In this document: positions 28,864-36,768 of the stretch, in pieces | Position numbering within the stretch: position 1 is the stretch's first letter | Layout of the letters: each line of letters starts with the position of its first letter | Origin: Streptomyces ruber | GTDB lineage: Bacteria > Actinomycetota > Actinomycetes > Streptomycetales > Streptomycetaceae | Direction: 5' to 3' | DNA: 64,000 nucleotides | Assembly (NCBI RefSeq): GCF_014648075.1 | Contig: NZ_BMQK01000014.1 | Coordinates: forward strand, 1 to 64,000 | The notes under the pieces: model-generated | The model's input: only the letters and a program-made list of their open reading frames with translations | Database searches by the model: none | What the model was told of the DNA's origin: nothing | Program-made: the position numbers and the translations under genes

Positions 28864-29004
28864 ACACCGGGCGTCCGCACCTCGCTCGGCGGGCGCGCGG
28901 CACACGCCGGGGCGGGCCGGACGTGCCGGGAACGGGCCCGGCGGAGGTCCGTGGCCCGGCCGCCGCGAAGCGTGCCACCGTACCCTGCCCTTCCGCGCGA
29001 ATCC

Positions 29005-29021
29005 TCTACAGTGGGTGTAGA
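29005..29021. promoter_or_regulatory. TCTACA-N5-TGTAGA palindrome before the CNNM operon
   Basis: A perfect 6-bp inverted repeat with a 5-base spacer about 145 bases upstream of the first CNNM/CorC gene; TACAGT inside it could be a -10 element. The half-sites recall TACA/TGTA operators of the BlaI/CopY family, but spacing differs and no such regulator is nearby. Confidence 0.4.
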
Positions 29022-29085
29022 TGCAGGTCATCCTGTGTCCTTCACTGTTTTCCGACGTGTCATGAGAAGGAGCGACGGTCCAGCG

Positions 29086-29169
29086 ATGGGTGAACCTCCC
29101 AGTCCCTGCCGTGCCATACCCCGCCGTCCACGACGTGCGACGATCCAGAGGGCGGGGGTGGCACGGTGA
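29086..29169 (+). CDS. Candidate 27-residue Pro/Arg-rich upstream ORF
   Basis: ATG at 29086 opens a 27-codon frame (MGEPPSPCRAIPRRPRR...) ending in a TGA that overlaps the GTG start of the CNNM gene (GTGA). GAAGGAG lies upstream but somewhat far (about 14 bases). Proline-rich leader peptides control Mg2+-transport genes in enterobacteria; here both the coding status and that role are inference. It may simply be a chance frame in the leader. Confidence 0.3.
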   Translation: MGEPPSPCRAIPRRPRRATIQRAGVAR

Positions 29170-30515
29170 CCGAGGTCCTGCTGCTCCTGCTCGCCCTGCT
29201 GCTGACGCTGGCCTGCGCGGTCTTCGTCGCGGCCGAGTTCTCGCTGACCACCGTCGAGCGCAGCGACCTGGAGCGGGCCGCCGAGGCCGGTGAGCGCGGC
29301 GCGGAGAGCGCGCTCCAGGCCGTACGCCGGCTCACCCTCCAGCTGTCCGGCGCCCAGCTCGGCATCACGGTCACCTCCCTGGTGATCGGCATGCTCGCCG
29401 AGCCCTCCTTCGCCGCCCTGCTCAGGGGCCCGCTGGAGGCCGTCGGCCTGGGCGGTGCCGCCTCGCCGGTGGCGACCGTCCTGGGCGTGGTCCTGTCCAC
29501 CGTCGTGCTGATGGTGGTGGGCGAACTGGTGCCGAAGAACTGGGCGATCTCCCGCCCGATGGCCGTCGCCAAGGTGGTCGCCGGGCCGCAGCGTGCCTTC
29601 ACCGCCGCGTTCGGTCCGTTCATCCGGAACCTCAACAGCACCGCCAACCGGTTCGTGCGCCGCATGGGCCTGGAGCCCGCCGACGAACTGGCCTCCGCCC
29701 GCAGCCCCGAGGAACTCGTCGCGCTCGCCCGGCACTCGGCCGCCGAGGGCGCCCTGGAGGCGGACTCCGCCGAACTGTTCGTCCGCACCCTGCACCTGAG
29801 CGAGCTGACCGCCGAGAACGTGATGACCCCGCGCGTGGACGTCAAGGCCCTCGAAGTGCACGCCACGGCCGCCGACGCGGCGAACCTCGCCCACGCCACC
29901 GGCCTGTCCCGCTTCCCGGTCTACCGCGACCACCTGGACGAGGTCACGGGCACCGTGCACATCCGCGACGTCCTCGCCCTGCCGCCGGAGAAGCGGGCCA
30001 CCACCCCGGTCACCGACCTGGCCACGGCGCCGCTGCTGGTCCCCGACAGCCTGCCCGCCGACCGGCTCCTGGAACGGATGCGCGCCACCCGCACCATGGC
30101 CGTCGTCATCGACGAGTACGGCGGCACGGCCGGTGTCGCCACCGTGGAGGACATCGTCGAGGAGGTCGTCGGCGAGGTCCGCGACGAGCACGACCCCGTC
30201 GAGGCGCCGGGCCTGGTGCCCGCCCCGCGCACCGGGGACGGCCGCGACACCTGGGAGGCGGACGGCAGCGTCCGCATCGACCAGCTCGCCGACATGGGCC
30301 TCGCCGCACCCGAGGGACCGTACGAGACGGTGGCCGGACTGGTCGCCACCCGGCTCGCCCGGATCCCCGTCAAGGGCGACACGCTCGACATCGACGGCTG
30401 GGAACTGGCCGTGCTCGGCGTCGAGCACCACCGCGCGGACCGCGTCCGCATCACCGCACCGGCCGGCCGGCCGGACGCCGAGTCGCTCGAACACTCCCTG
30501 GAGGAGGCCCGATGA
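29166..30515 (+). CDS. CNNM/CorC-type membrane protein, pair A first gene
   Basis: A 449-residue protein with a DUF21/CNNM transmembrane domain (about 1-190; VFVAAEFSLTTVERSDLERA, LQLSGAQLGITVTSLVIGM, VVGELVPKNWAIS), two CBS domains (about 205-325) and a CorC_HlyC C-terminal domain (about 345-435). Bacterial relatives bind Mg2+/Co2+ and export or regulate Mg2+; older annotations call them hemolysin. The GTG start follows GGGGGTGGCACG. The next gene overlaps by 4 bases, giving a long plus short pair likely to form a hetero-oligomer. Confidence 0.92.
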   Translation: MTEVLLLLLALLLTLACAVFVAAEFSLTTVERSDLERAAEAGERGAESALQAVRRLTLQLSGAQLGITVTSLVIGMLAEPSFAALLRGPLEAVGLGGAASPVATVLGVVLSTVVLMVVGELVPKNWAISRPMAVAKVVAGPQRAFTAAFGPFIRNLNSTANRFVRRMGLEPADELASARSPEELVALARHSAAEGALEADSAELFVRTLHLSELTAENVMTPRVDVKALEVHATAADAANLAHATGLSRFPVYRDHLDEVTGTVHIRDVLALPPEKRATTPVTDLATAPLLVPDSLPADRLLERMRATRTMAVVIDEYGGTAGVATVEDIVEEVVGEVRDEHDPVEAPGLVPAPRTGDGRDTWEADGSVRIDQLADMGLAAPEGPYETVAGLVATRLARIPVKGDTLDIDGWELAVLGVEHHRADRVRITAPAGRPDAESLEHSLEEAR

Positions 30516-31534
30516 CCGCCCTGCAGCTCGCCATCGGCGTCCTCACCCTGCTGACCAACGCGTTCTTCGTCGGCGGCGAGTTCGCGCTGATCTCCGTGCG
30601 CCGCAGCCAGGTGGAGCCCCGCGCCAAGGAGGGCGACACCCGGGCCCGTATGACCCTGTGGGGCCTGGAGCACCTGTCCGCGATGATGGCCACCGCCCAG
30701 CTCGGCATCACGGTCTCCTCGCTGGTCCTCGGCGCGGTCGCCGAACCCGCCATCGCGCACCTGCTGGAGCCCGTGTTCGAGTCGGTGCACGTGCCGCACC
30801 CGCTGGTGCACCCGATCTCCTTCGTCATCGCGCTCACCCTCGCGACGTACCTGCACATGCTGATCGGCGAGATGGTGCCGAAGAACATCGCGCTCGCCGC
30901 CCCGGTGAAGACCGCGCTGCTGCTCGGTCCGCCGCTGGTCGCGCTCACCCGGGCGCTCAAGCCGGTGATCTTCGGCATCAACGCCTTCGCCAACACGCTG
31001 CTCAAGCTGCTGCGCGTGGAGCCGAAGGACGAGGTGGAGTCCGTGTTCACCGACGACCAGCTCGCCCGGATGGTCGTCGACGCGAGCGAGGCCGGACTGC
31101 TCAGCCCGGCCGACGGGGAGCGGCTGCGCGACGCCCTGGAACTGGGCACCCGCCCGGTCGGCGAGATCCTGGTGCCCAACCCGGACATGCGCACCGTCGG
31201 CCACACCGTCACCCCGGCGCAGCTGGAGCGGACCGCCGCAGAGGCGGGCTTCTCCCGCTTCCCGGTGACCGGCCCCAACAACACCCTGCTCGGCTACCTG
31301 CACATCAAGGACACCCTCGGTGTCACCGAGCGCGACCGTCCCTTCCCGCGCGAGGCGCTGCACCCGGTCACCCGGGTCCGCATCGACACCCCGCTGGACG
31401 ACGCCCTCACCGCCATGCGGGCCACGGGCAGCCATCTGGCCGCGGTCACCGGGGAGAAGGGCGCCGTGCTCGGCTTCGTGACGATGGAGGACGTCCTGAC
31501 GGAGCTGGTCGGCCCGGCCCCGGCCGCCGTCTGA
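30512..31534 (+). CDS. CNNM/CorC-type membrane protein, pair A second gene
   Basis: A 340-residue CNNM protein: DUF21 membrane domain (about 1-180; FFVGGEFALISVRRSQVE, TAQLGITVSSLVLGAVAEP, IGEMVPKNIALA) and two CBS domains (about 200-335), but without the CorC_HlyC domain of its upstream partner. The ATG overlaps the stop of the first gene (ATGA). Truncation at the C-terminus appears to be the native form because pair B has the same long/short arrangement. A terminator hairpin follows. Confidence 0.92.
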   Translation: MTALQLAIGVLTLLTNAFFVGGEFALISVRRSQVEPRAKEGDTRARMTLWGLEHLSAMMATAQLGITVSSLVLGAVAEPAIAHLLEPVFESVHVPHPLVHPISFVIALTLATYLHMLIGEMVPKNIALAAPVKTALLLGPPLVALTRALKPVIFGINAFANTLLKLLRVEPKDEVESVFTDDQLARMVVDASEAGLLSPADGERLRDALELGTRPVGEILVPNPDMRTVGHTVTPAQLERTAAEAGFSRFPVTGPNNTLLGYLHIKDTLGVTERDRPFPREALHPVTRVRIDTPLDDALTAMRATGSHLAAVTGEKGAVLGFVTMEDVLTELVGPAPAAV

Positions 31535-31538
31535 CCAG

Positions 31539-31573
31539 GGGCCGGCCCGGACGCACCCCGCCCGGGCCGGCCC
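31539..31573 (+). terminator. Terminator after CNNM pair A
   Basis: GGGCCGGCCCGG (31539-31550) and its exact complement (31562-31573) with an 11-base loop, directly after the stop codon at 31534. Confidence 0.85.
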
Positions 31574-31635
31574 ACCCGTGCTTCTCCCGCGCACCGTGCA
31601 CCCCGCGCACCGTGCACCGCTGAAGGAAGAACCCG

Positions 31636-32610
31636 TTGAACCGCATGACGACGGCGACGGCGACGCCCCGGGACGGGACCGAACGGTTATCCGCCGCCCA
31701 GGCCGTGGCCGCGCGCTGCCGCGCCGTGACCGACGCCCGCTGGTTCGCCGTCGGCGTCCTCGTCCTCGTCCTCGCCAACGCGGTGGTGCTCGGCGTGGAG
31801 ACCTACGCCGGAGTGGTGCACCACTGGCACGACGAGCTGAAGACGGCCGAGCGCGGCTTCCTGGCCGTGTTCACCGTGGAGATCCTGCTGCGCGCCGGCG
31901 CCCACGCCGACCGGCCCCGGGACTTCCTCCGCGACCCGTGGAACCTCTTCGACCTCGCCGTGGTCCTGTGCGCGTTCCTGCCCGTCGTACGGGAGAACGC
32001 CACCGTGCTGCGGCTGCTCCGGCTGGCCCGCGTGCTGCGCGCCGCCCGTTTCCTGCCCCAGCTGCGCGTGGTGCTCGTCGCGGTGGCCCGCAGCGTGCCC
32101 GGCACGGTGAGCTTCCTGCTGGTGGGCGCGCTGCTGCTGTACGTGTACGCGATGGTCGGCTGGGTCTTCTTCGCCGACGGCGACCCCGAGCACTACGGCT
32201 CCCTCGGCCGCGCCGTGCTCACCCTGTTCCTGCTGATGACCCTCGACGGACTCGGCGACGCGGTGCGCGCCGGTCTGGAGATCTCCCGCTGGAGCATCGT
32301 CTACTACGCCTCGTACGTGCTGCTCGCCTCCTTCGTCCTCGTCAACGTGCTGATCGGTGTGGTCCTCACCTCGCTCGACGAGGCCCGGGACATGGAACGC
32401 GGGCAGAGCGGGCCCGTCCGGCCGCCCGCCGCGGAGGACGGCGGCGAGGACGGCCACGCGCAGCGGGTGCGTGACCGCATCGCCAAGGCCCGCGCCGCCC
32501 TCGACGAACTGGAGGAGAGCCTGGGACACCGGCCCGTTCCGCCTCGCGGGGAGACCGGGGAGACCGGGGAGACCGGGGAGCGGGTGCCCTCCGGCTCGGC
32601 ACGTGTGTGA
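31636..32610 (+). CDS. Single-domain voltage-gated channel homologue (BacNav-like)
   Basis: A 324-residue six-helix ion-transport protein. S1 is about 37-55, S2 74-90, S3 102-117. S4 carries arginines at every third position (R126, R129, R132, R135, R138 in RLLRLARVLRAAR). S5 is 157-180, the pore loop 194-213 and S6 221-247, followed by a basic cytoplasmic helix. The pore reads LFLLMTLDGLGDAV, where NaChBac-type channels have TLESW, so the acidic filter residue is Asp and the Trp is absent: selectivity is uncertain. The C-terminus has a GET tripeptide repeat. TTG at 31636 fits GAAGGAAGAACCC; ATG at 31645 is the alternative. Confidence 0.85.
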   Translation: MNRMTTATATPRDGTERLSAAQAVAARCRAVTDARWFAVGVLVLVLANAVVLGVETYAGVVHHWHDELKTAERGFLAVFTVEILLRAGAHADRPRDFLRDPWNLFDLAVVLCAFLPVVRENATVLRLLRLARVLRAARFLPQLRVVLVAVARSVPGTVSFLLVGALLLYVYAMVGWVFFADGDPEHYGSLGRAVLTLFLLMTLDGLGDAVRAGLEISRWSIVYYASYVLLASFVLVNVLIGVVLTSLDEARDMERGQSGPVRPPAAEDGGEDGHAQRVRDRIAKARAALDELEESLGHRPVPPRGETGETGETGERVPSGSARV

Positions 32611-32706
32611 TCCGGGTCACCTTTCGTGGGTTGACCGAGTGTGCACCCGGGGCATCCTCCGTACCAAGGCATGGGAACGTGTGCCCGGACGTGAGGATGG
32701 GGCGCC

Positions 32707-33324
32707 ATGACGGCAGGGTGGGGGGCTCGCGCAGCGCGTGCCGCGATGTTCGCGGCCGTCTGCGTGCTGCTCGCCGCCCTGGGGCACGCCATGATGTCCG
32801 GGCACGACGTGGCCTGGTGGACGCTGGCGGCCGCCCTGGCCGTGACCGGGACCGCGGGCTGGTGCCTGGCGGGCCGTGAGCGCGGACTGCCGCTGGTCGT
32901 GTCCGTCGTCGTGGCCGCCCAGACGGTCCTGCACGGGGCGTTCTCCCTCGCGCACGCCGGTACGGGGCCGGCGGGCGTCGCGCATCCGCACACGCACGCG
33001 CACATGGGGCTCGCCGACCCGGCCGGGGCGACCGCGCACGCCGGAGGTGCCTCCCCGTCGGCCGGCATGTTCGCCGCTCACCTGCTGGCCGCCCTGCTGT
33101 GCGGCCTGTGGCTCGCGTACGGGGAACGGGCCGTCTTCCGGCTCCTGCGCGTCCTGGCGGGACGGCTCGCGGCGCCGCTCCGGCTGCTGCTCGCCCGGCC
33201 CGTGCCACCGCTCCGGCCGCTGCCGCGCCCGCGCCGTGACCGCGACGACCGGTCACCGCGCCTGCTCCTCCTCGTCTGCGCCCTCACCCGTCGGGGGCCG
33301 CCCGTGGGAACCGCTGTCCGCTGA
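32707..33324 (+). CDS. Membrane protein with His-rich loop
   Basis: A 205-residue protein with about four membrane segments (about 12-32, 36-55, 61-82, 118-140) and an external loop PHTHAHMGLADPAGATAHA that could bind metal. The C-terminal 60 residues are Arg/Pro-rich and cytoplasmic. Similar His-rich membrane proteins occur near copper genes in Streptomyces, but no copper gene is seen here. It stands 100 bases before the ECF sigma gene on the same strand and could be its regulator or target; that is inference. GTGAGGATGGGGCGCC precedes the ATG. Confidence 0.75.
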   Translation: MTAGWGARAARAAMFAAVCVLLAALGHAMMSGHDVAWWTLAAALAVTGTAGWCLAGRERGLPLVVSVVVAAQTVLHGAFSLAHAGTGPAGVAHPHTHAHMGLADPAGATAHAGGASPSAGMFAAHLLAALLCGLWLAYGERAVFRLLRVLAGRLAAPLRLLLARPVPPLRPLPRPRRDRDDRSPRLLLLVCALTRRGPPVGTAVR

Positions 33325-33367
33325 CGACAGCCGGTGACCCGGGGCGGCCGTACGCGCCCCGGGCTTC

Positions 33368-33387
33368 GGTCGTACGTCCGTACGACC
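33368..33387. promoter_or_regulatory. 20-bp palindrome upstream of the ECF sigma gene
   Basis: GGTCGTACGTCCGTACGACC consists of perfect 9-bp arms around TC, 37 bases before the GTG of the sigma factor. It may be an operator in the sigma promoter region, or the terminator of the preceding gene, which ends at 33324. Confidence 0.5.
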
Positions 33388-33423
33388 GTCTCCCCCTGCC
33401 CTGACGACCGGGAAGGACATCAG

Positions 33424-34026
33424 GTGATCACTCCCGCCCCGCACACCGCGTTCGCGGTGCGTACCCCCGACGAGTCGGCGACCGCCTGGGCGCTGGCCGC
33501 CCGCGGCGGAGACGCGGCCGCCGTCGACCGCTTCGTCCGCGCCCTGCACCGGGACGTCCTGAGGTACGTCGCCCACCTGTGCGCGGATCCGCAGGCCGTC
33601 GACGACCTGGCGCAGGACACGTTCCTGCGGGCCCTCGGCAGCCTGCACCGGTTCGAGGGCCGTTCCTCGGCGCGGGCGTGGCTGCTGTCCATCGCGCGCC
33701 ACGCGGTGGTCGACAGTCTCCGGTGCGCCGCCGCCCGCCCGCGCCTGTCCGACGTGCCGGACTGGCAGCTGGCCGTCGAGGGCGCGCAGCCCAGAGGCCT
33801 GCCCGGCTTCGACGACGGCATAGCCCTGCTCGACCTGCTGGAGACCCTGCCCGACGAGCGCCGGGAGGCGTTCGTCCTCACCCGGCTCCTGGGCCTGTCC
33901 TACGCGGAGGCCGCCGTGGTGAGCGGCTGCCCGGTGGGAACCGTCCGCTCCCGGGTCGCCCGGGCCCGCGCGGACCTCGTGGAGCTGCTGGCGGCGGCCG
34001 ACCGGCCCGCCGTGCCGGCCACCTGA
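33424..34026 (+). CDS. ECF RNA polymerase sigma factor
   Basis: A 200-residue group-4 sigma factor. Sigma2 (about 35-105) contains LRYVAHLCADPQAVDDLAQD, TFLRALGSLHRFEG and SARAWLLSIARHAVVDSLR; sigma4 (about 135-190) contains LPDERREAFVLTRLLGLSYA and GTVRSRVARARADL. It resembles the SigK/SigC-like actinobacterial groups. No zinc-finger or other recognisable anti-sigma gene follows; the His-rich membrane protein upstream is the only local candidate. The GTG at 33424 follows GGAAGGACATCAG. Confidence 0.92.
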   Translation: MITPAPHTAFAVRTPDESATAWALAARGGDAAAVDRFVRALHRDVLRYVAHLCADPQAVDDLAQDTFLRALGSLHRFEGRSSARAWLLSIARHAVVDSLRCAAARPRLSDVPDWQLAVEGAQPRGLPGFDDGIALLDLLETLPDERREAFVLTRLLGLSYAEAAVVSGCPVGTVRSRVARARADLVELLAAADRPAVPAT

Positions 34027-34057
34027 GCGGCGGCGGACGGGCCGGGCGGTGATCCTG

Positions 34058-34342
34058 TCAGCGGTCGTCGTGCCGTGGGCCCCGGCCCACGCCCGTGCCG
34101 CCCGGCTGTCCGCCGCCGGTCGCACCGTAGCCCCCGGTGATGCCGGGCTGCATGTCGGCGTCGGCCTTTTCCTTGCTGATGTGGCGCCGGGCCCTGACGT
34201 TCGAGCGGCGCTCCGGACAGGGATAGTCGAACGGACGGGCCTCGGCCCGCTCACGCTCGGCCGCGCGCTGCTCCTCGGCGGCCCGCTCGGGGTCCACCGC
34301 GCTGTTGATCGTATTGCGTGTGCGGTCGTTCTCGGCGTTCAT
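34058..34342 (-). CDS. Small charged hypothetical protein
   Basis: A 94-residue soluble protein: a long charged helix (NTINSAVDPERAAEEQRAAE onwards), a segment with two features of a small motif (RPFDYPCPERRSNVRARRHI) and a Gly-rich tail. One Cys and no membrane segment. The ATG at 34342 lies only 5 bases from two 14-bp palindromes, so leader and operator may coincide; the ribosome site is weak. No family recognised. It is convergent to the sigma gene, 31 bases apart. Confidence 0.6.
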   Translation of the reverse strand: MNAENDRTRNTINSAVDPERAAEEQRAAERERAEARPFDYPCPERRSNVRARRHISKEKADADMQPGITGGYGATGGGQPGGTGVGRGPRHDDR

Positions 34343-34346
34343 GCGC

Positions 34347-34379
34347 ACCGGGTACCCGGTGTCGTACCGGGTACCCGGT
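34347..34379. promoter_or_regulatory. Two copies of ACCGGGTACCCGGT
   Basis: The perfect 14-bp palindrome ACCGGGTACCCGGT occurs at 34347-34360 and again at 34366-34379, 19 bases apart centre to centre (about two helical turns). It lies between the stop of the LPMO gene (34395) and the start of the small minus-strand gene (34342). It is either a tandem operator or a foldback terminator for the LPMO transcript. Confidence 0.6.
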
Positions 34380-34394
34380 GCCCTGGCGGCCGGC

Positions 34395-35072
34395 TCAGCG
34401 GAAGTTCACGTCACTGCACAGGAAGTACGTCTGGTCCTGGTGCGACGCCTGCCAGATCGTGTAGACGACGTGACGGCCGCTGCGGCCCGAGGTGCTCACG
34501 TCGATCGAGTAGTTCTGGCCGGGGGCGTACTTGCCGGTCCGGGCGACCAGCTCCAGGTCGCTCCAGCGCAGCGCCCGGGTCGCGGGGTTCACGCCCTGGC
34601 GGGTGACGTAGACCAGGAAGTAGTCCGCGCCGTGGCTTGCCTGGTCGTACAGCTTGACGGTGAAGTTGCCGCCGATGTCGGTGGTCCTCCAGGCGCCGAC
34701 GGCATCCAGGGCGTTGTAGCGGCCGCCCTCGGTGCGGCCGCCGCTGCACAGCTGCCCGTCGGGGACCACGGCCTGGAAGTTGCCGCCCGACCCGTCCCGG
34801 TACAGGCCGTTCCAGTTCCACATGGCGTTCGGGTCGGCCTGCCAGGCCTGCCAGCACATGGGGTCCTGCTGCGCCATGGCGGGGTTCTGGAAGTCGCTGC
34901 CCCAGCGCTGCCAGCAACCGTAGTTGCGGGAGGCCGGGTCGACGACGGAACCGTGGGCCGAGGCGGTGCCGCTCCAGGGCGTCAGGCTCAGCAGCACCGC
35001 GGTGAGCAGGCTCAGGACGAGGGTCAGGCGGGACACGGTGCGATTGGCCTGACCATGACAAGTTACGGTCAC
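34395..35072 (-). CDS. AA10 lytic polysaccharide monooxygenase (secreted)
   Basis: A 225-residue copper oxidase that cleaves crystalline polysaccharide. The signal peptide ends ...GTASA and cleavage places His40 of HGSVVDPASRNYGCW as the N-terminal copper ligand; the second brace His is probably in QASHGADYF and the C-terminal TYFLCSDVNF supplies the axial aromatic. Cys pairs are conserved. There is no carbohydrate-binding module, so it is the short catalytic type. The GTG at 35072 follows GAGAGGGAGACC. A CebR-like box upstream suggests cellulose/cellobiose control; chitin versus cellulose specificity cannot be read from sequence alone. Confidence 0.92.
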   Translation of the reverse strand: MTVTCHGQANRTVSRLTLVLSLLTAVLLSLTPWSGTASAHGSVVDPASRNYGCWQRWGSDFQNPAMAQQDPMCWQAWQADPNAMWNWNGLYRDGSGGNFQAVVPDGQLCSGGRTEGGRYNALDAVGAWRTTDIGGNFTVKLYDQASHGADYFLVYVTRQGVNPATRALRWSDLELVARTGKYAPGQNYSIDVSTSGRSGRHVVYTIWQASHQDQTYFLCSDVNFR

Positions 35073-35146
35073 GGTCTCCCTCTCTTCGTGTGGGGGGATG
35101 CGGGGACAGTGGGGGGTGCGGGAGGTGTGGGAGGTGTGGGGAGGTG

Positions 35147-35159
35147 TGGGAGCGCTCCC
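35147..35159. promoter_or_regulatory. CebR-like box upstream of the LPMO gene
   Basis: TGGGAGCGCTCCC, with GGGAGCGCTCCC (35148-35159) a perfect palindrome, matches 13 of 14 bases of TGGGAGCGCTCCCA, the cellobiose-responsive CebR site of Streptomyces. It lies 75 bases upstream of the LPMO start. Confidence 0.8.
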
Positions 35160-35433
35160 GCGCTACACAGGCTGTGCTCCCGGAAACACGGCTGCAACAT
35201 GTGATTGCGCCACTTCCGCCCGCCGTGGCGCGTTCGATGCCCGGTTCGACGTGGGAGGCATACAACCTTGTCGGCCCGCACGGGAACACGGCCGGGAACC
35301 CGCACGTTGTCCCCGTACCCATCAAGCACAAGGAGCACGATTTGTCCGCCAGATCGACGGACCCCTCGGGGCACAGTCCCCGACCATCCCGCCAGGGTCA
35401 CCCTGAGCACGGCACACGGCGGGATGGTGTTCG

Positions 35434-36768
35434 ATGAGTGCCGTACTGGGCCTGCTGGCCGTCCTCGTCCTGACGCTCGGCACCGGCTACTTCGTCGCCC
35501 AGGAGTTCGCCTACGTCTCCGCCGACAGGCTCGCGCTCGCCCGCGAGGCCCAGGCGGGCGACAAGAGGGCCGCCCGTGCGCTGAAGGTGCTCGAGCGACT
35601 GTCCTTCATGCTCTCCGGCGCCCAGCTGGGCATCACCGTCACCGGACTGGTCGTCGGCTTCATCGCCGAGCCCTCCGTGTCCGCGCTGCTGAAGCCGGTG
35701 CTGACCGGGATCGGCGTCCCCGACGGCGCCGTCACCGGCATCTCCGTGGTGCTGGCGTTCGTACTGGCCACGTTCATCCAGATGGTGATCGGCGAGCTGG
35801 CCCCGAAGAACCTCGCCATCGCGGTCCCGGAGCGGCTGGCTAAGTCGCTGGCCGCGTCGACGCTGCTGTACCTGAAGGTCGTCGGCCCGGTGATCCGCGT
35901 CTTCGACGGAGCGGCGAACAGGCTGCTGCGCGGCGTCGGCATCGAGCCGGTCGAGGAGCTGCACCACGGCGCCACCCTGGAGGAGCTCGGCCAGCTGATC
36001 GGCGAGTCCCACGAACAGGGACAGCTGCCCAAGGACACCGCCGACCTCCTCGACCACGCGCTGGCGTTCTCCGACCGGACCCTCGCCGAGGTGATGGTGC
36101 CGCGCGTCGACGCCGTCTTCGTGCGCGAGGACGCCTCCGCGGCCGAGGCGGTCGACGTGATCGCCAAGTACGGCCACTCCACCTACCCGGTCCTCGGCGA
36201 CCACCCCGACGACGTCGCCGGCGTCGTCGGCGTCCGCGAGCTGACGCTGCTGTCCGTCGGCCGGGCCGAGGGCGCCACGGCGGGCGCGCTCGCGCGTTCC
36301 CCGCTGTTCCTGCCGGAGACGCTGCCGCTGCCGGACGCGGTCGACCGGATGCGCGAGCGGGACGAGGAGTTCGGTGTCGTGCTGGACGAGCACGGGGGTG
36401 TCGCGGGCATCGTCACGTACGAGGACATCGCCGAGGAACTGGTCGGCGACATCGCCGACGAGCTCGACGTGGTCACCGCGGTCGCCGTCGCCGACGGCGG
36501 CGGCTGGCTGGTCGACGCCGGACGGCGCCTCGACGAGGTCGCCGAGGTGACCGGCGTCGAGCTGCCGGAGGAGGAGGACTACGACACCGTGGCCGGGCTG
36601 ATCGTGGACCGGCTGGGCCGTTTCCCCGCCGTCGGCGACCGGCTCACCGTGGAACTGCCCGGCGGGGACGCCGTGGAGATCGAGGTACGGGGCCTCGACC
36701 GGCACGTACCGGACCGGGTGCGACTGGAGCGAAGCGCCGTCCGGCGCGGTGAGGAGGAGCAGGCATGA
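35434..36768 (+). CDS. CNNM/CorC-type membrane protein, pair B first gene
   Basis: A 444-residue protein with the same layout as the gene at 29166: DUF21 membrane domain (about 1-190; GYFVAQEFAYVSADRLALAR, LSGAQLGITVTGLVVGF, VIGELAPKNLAIA), two CBS domains (about 205-335) and a CorC_HlyC domain (about 350-430). The role is presumably divalent-cation export or its regulation. The ATG at 35434 has GGGATGGTGTTCG upstream, a modest site. It overlaps the next gene by 4 bases. Confidence 0.92.
   Translation: MSAVLGLLAVLVLTLGTGYFVAQEFAYVSADRLALAREAQAGDKRAARALKVLERLSFMLSGAQLGITVTGLVVGFIAEPSVSALLKPVLTGIGVPDGAVTGISVVLAFVLATFIQMVIGELAPKNLAIAVPERLAKSLAASTLLYLKVVGPVIRVFDGAANRLLRGVGIEPVEELHHGATLEELGQLIGESHEQGQLPKDTADLLDHALAFSDRTLAEVMVPRVDAVFVREDASAAEAVDVIAKYGHSTYPVLGDHPDDVAGVVGVRELTLLSVGRAEGATAGALARSPLFLPETLPLPDAVDRMRERDEEFGVVLDEHGGVAGIVTYEDIAEELVGDIADELDVVTAVAVADGGGWLVDAGRRLDEVAEVTGVELPEEEDYDTVAGLIVDRLGRFPAVGDRLTVELPGGDAVEIEVRGLDRHVPDRVRLERSAVRRGEEEQA

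Noticed and set aside
34395..35072. LPMO assigned as chitin-active from family alone
   Set aside because: AA10 members act on chitin or cellulose; the CebR-like box points to cellulose, but sequence alone does not settle it.
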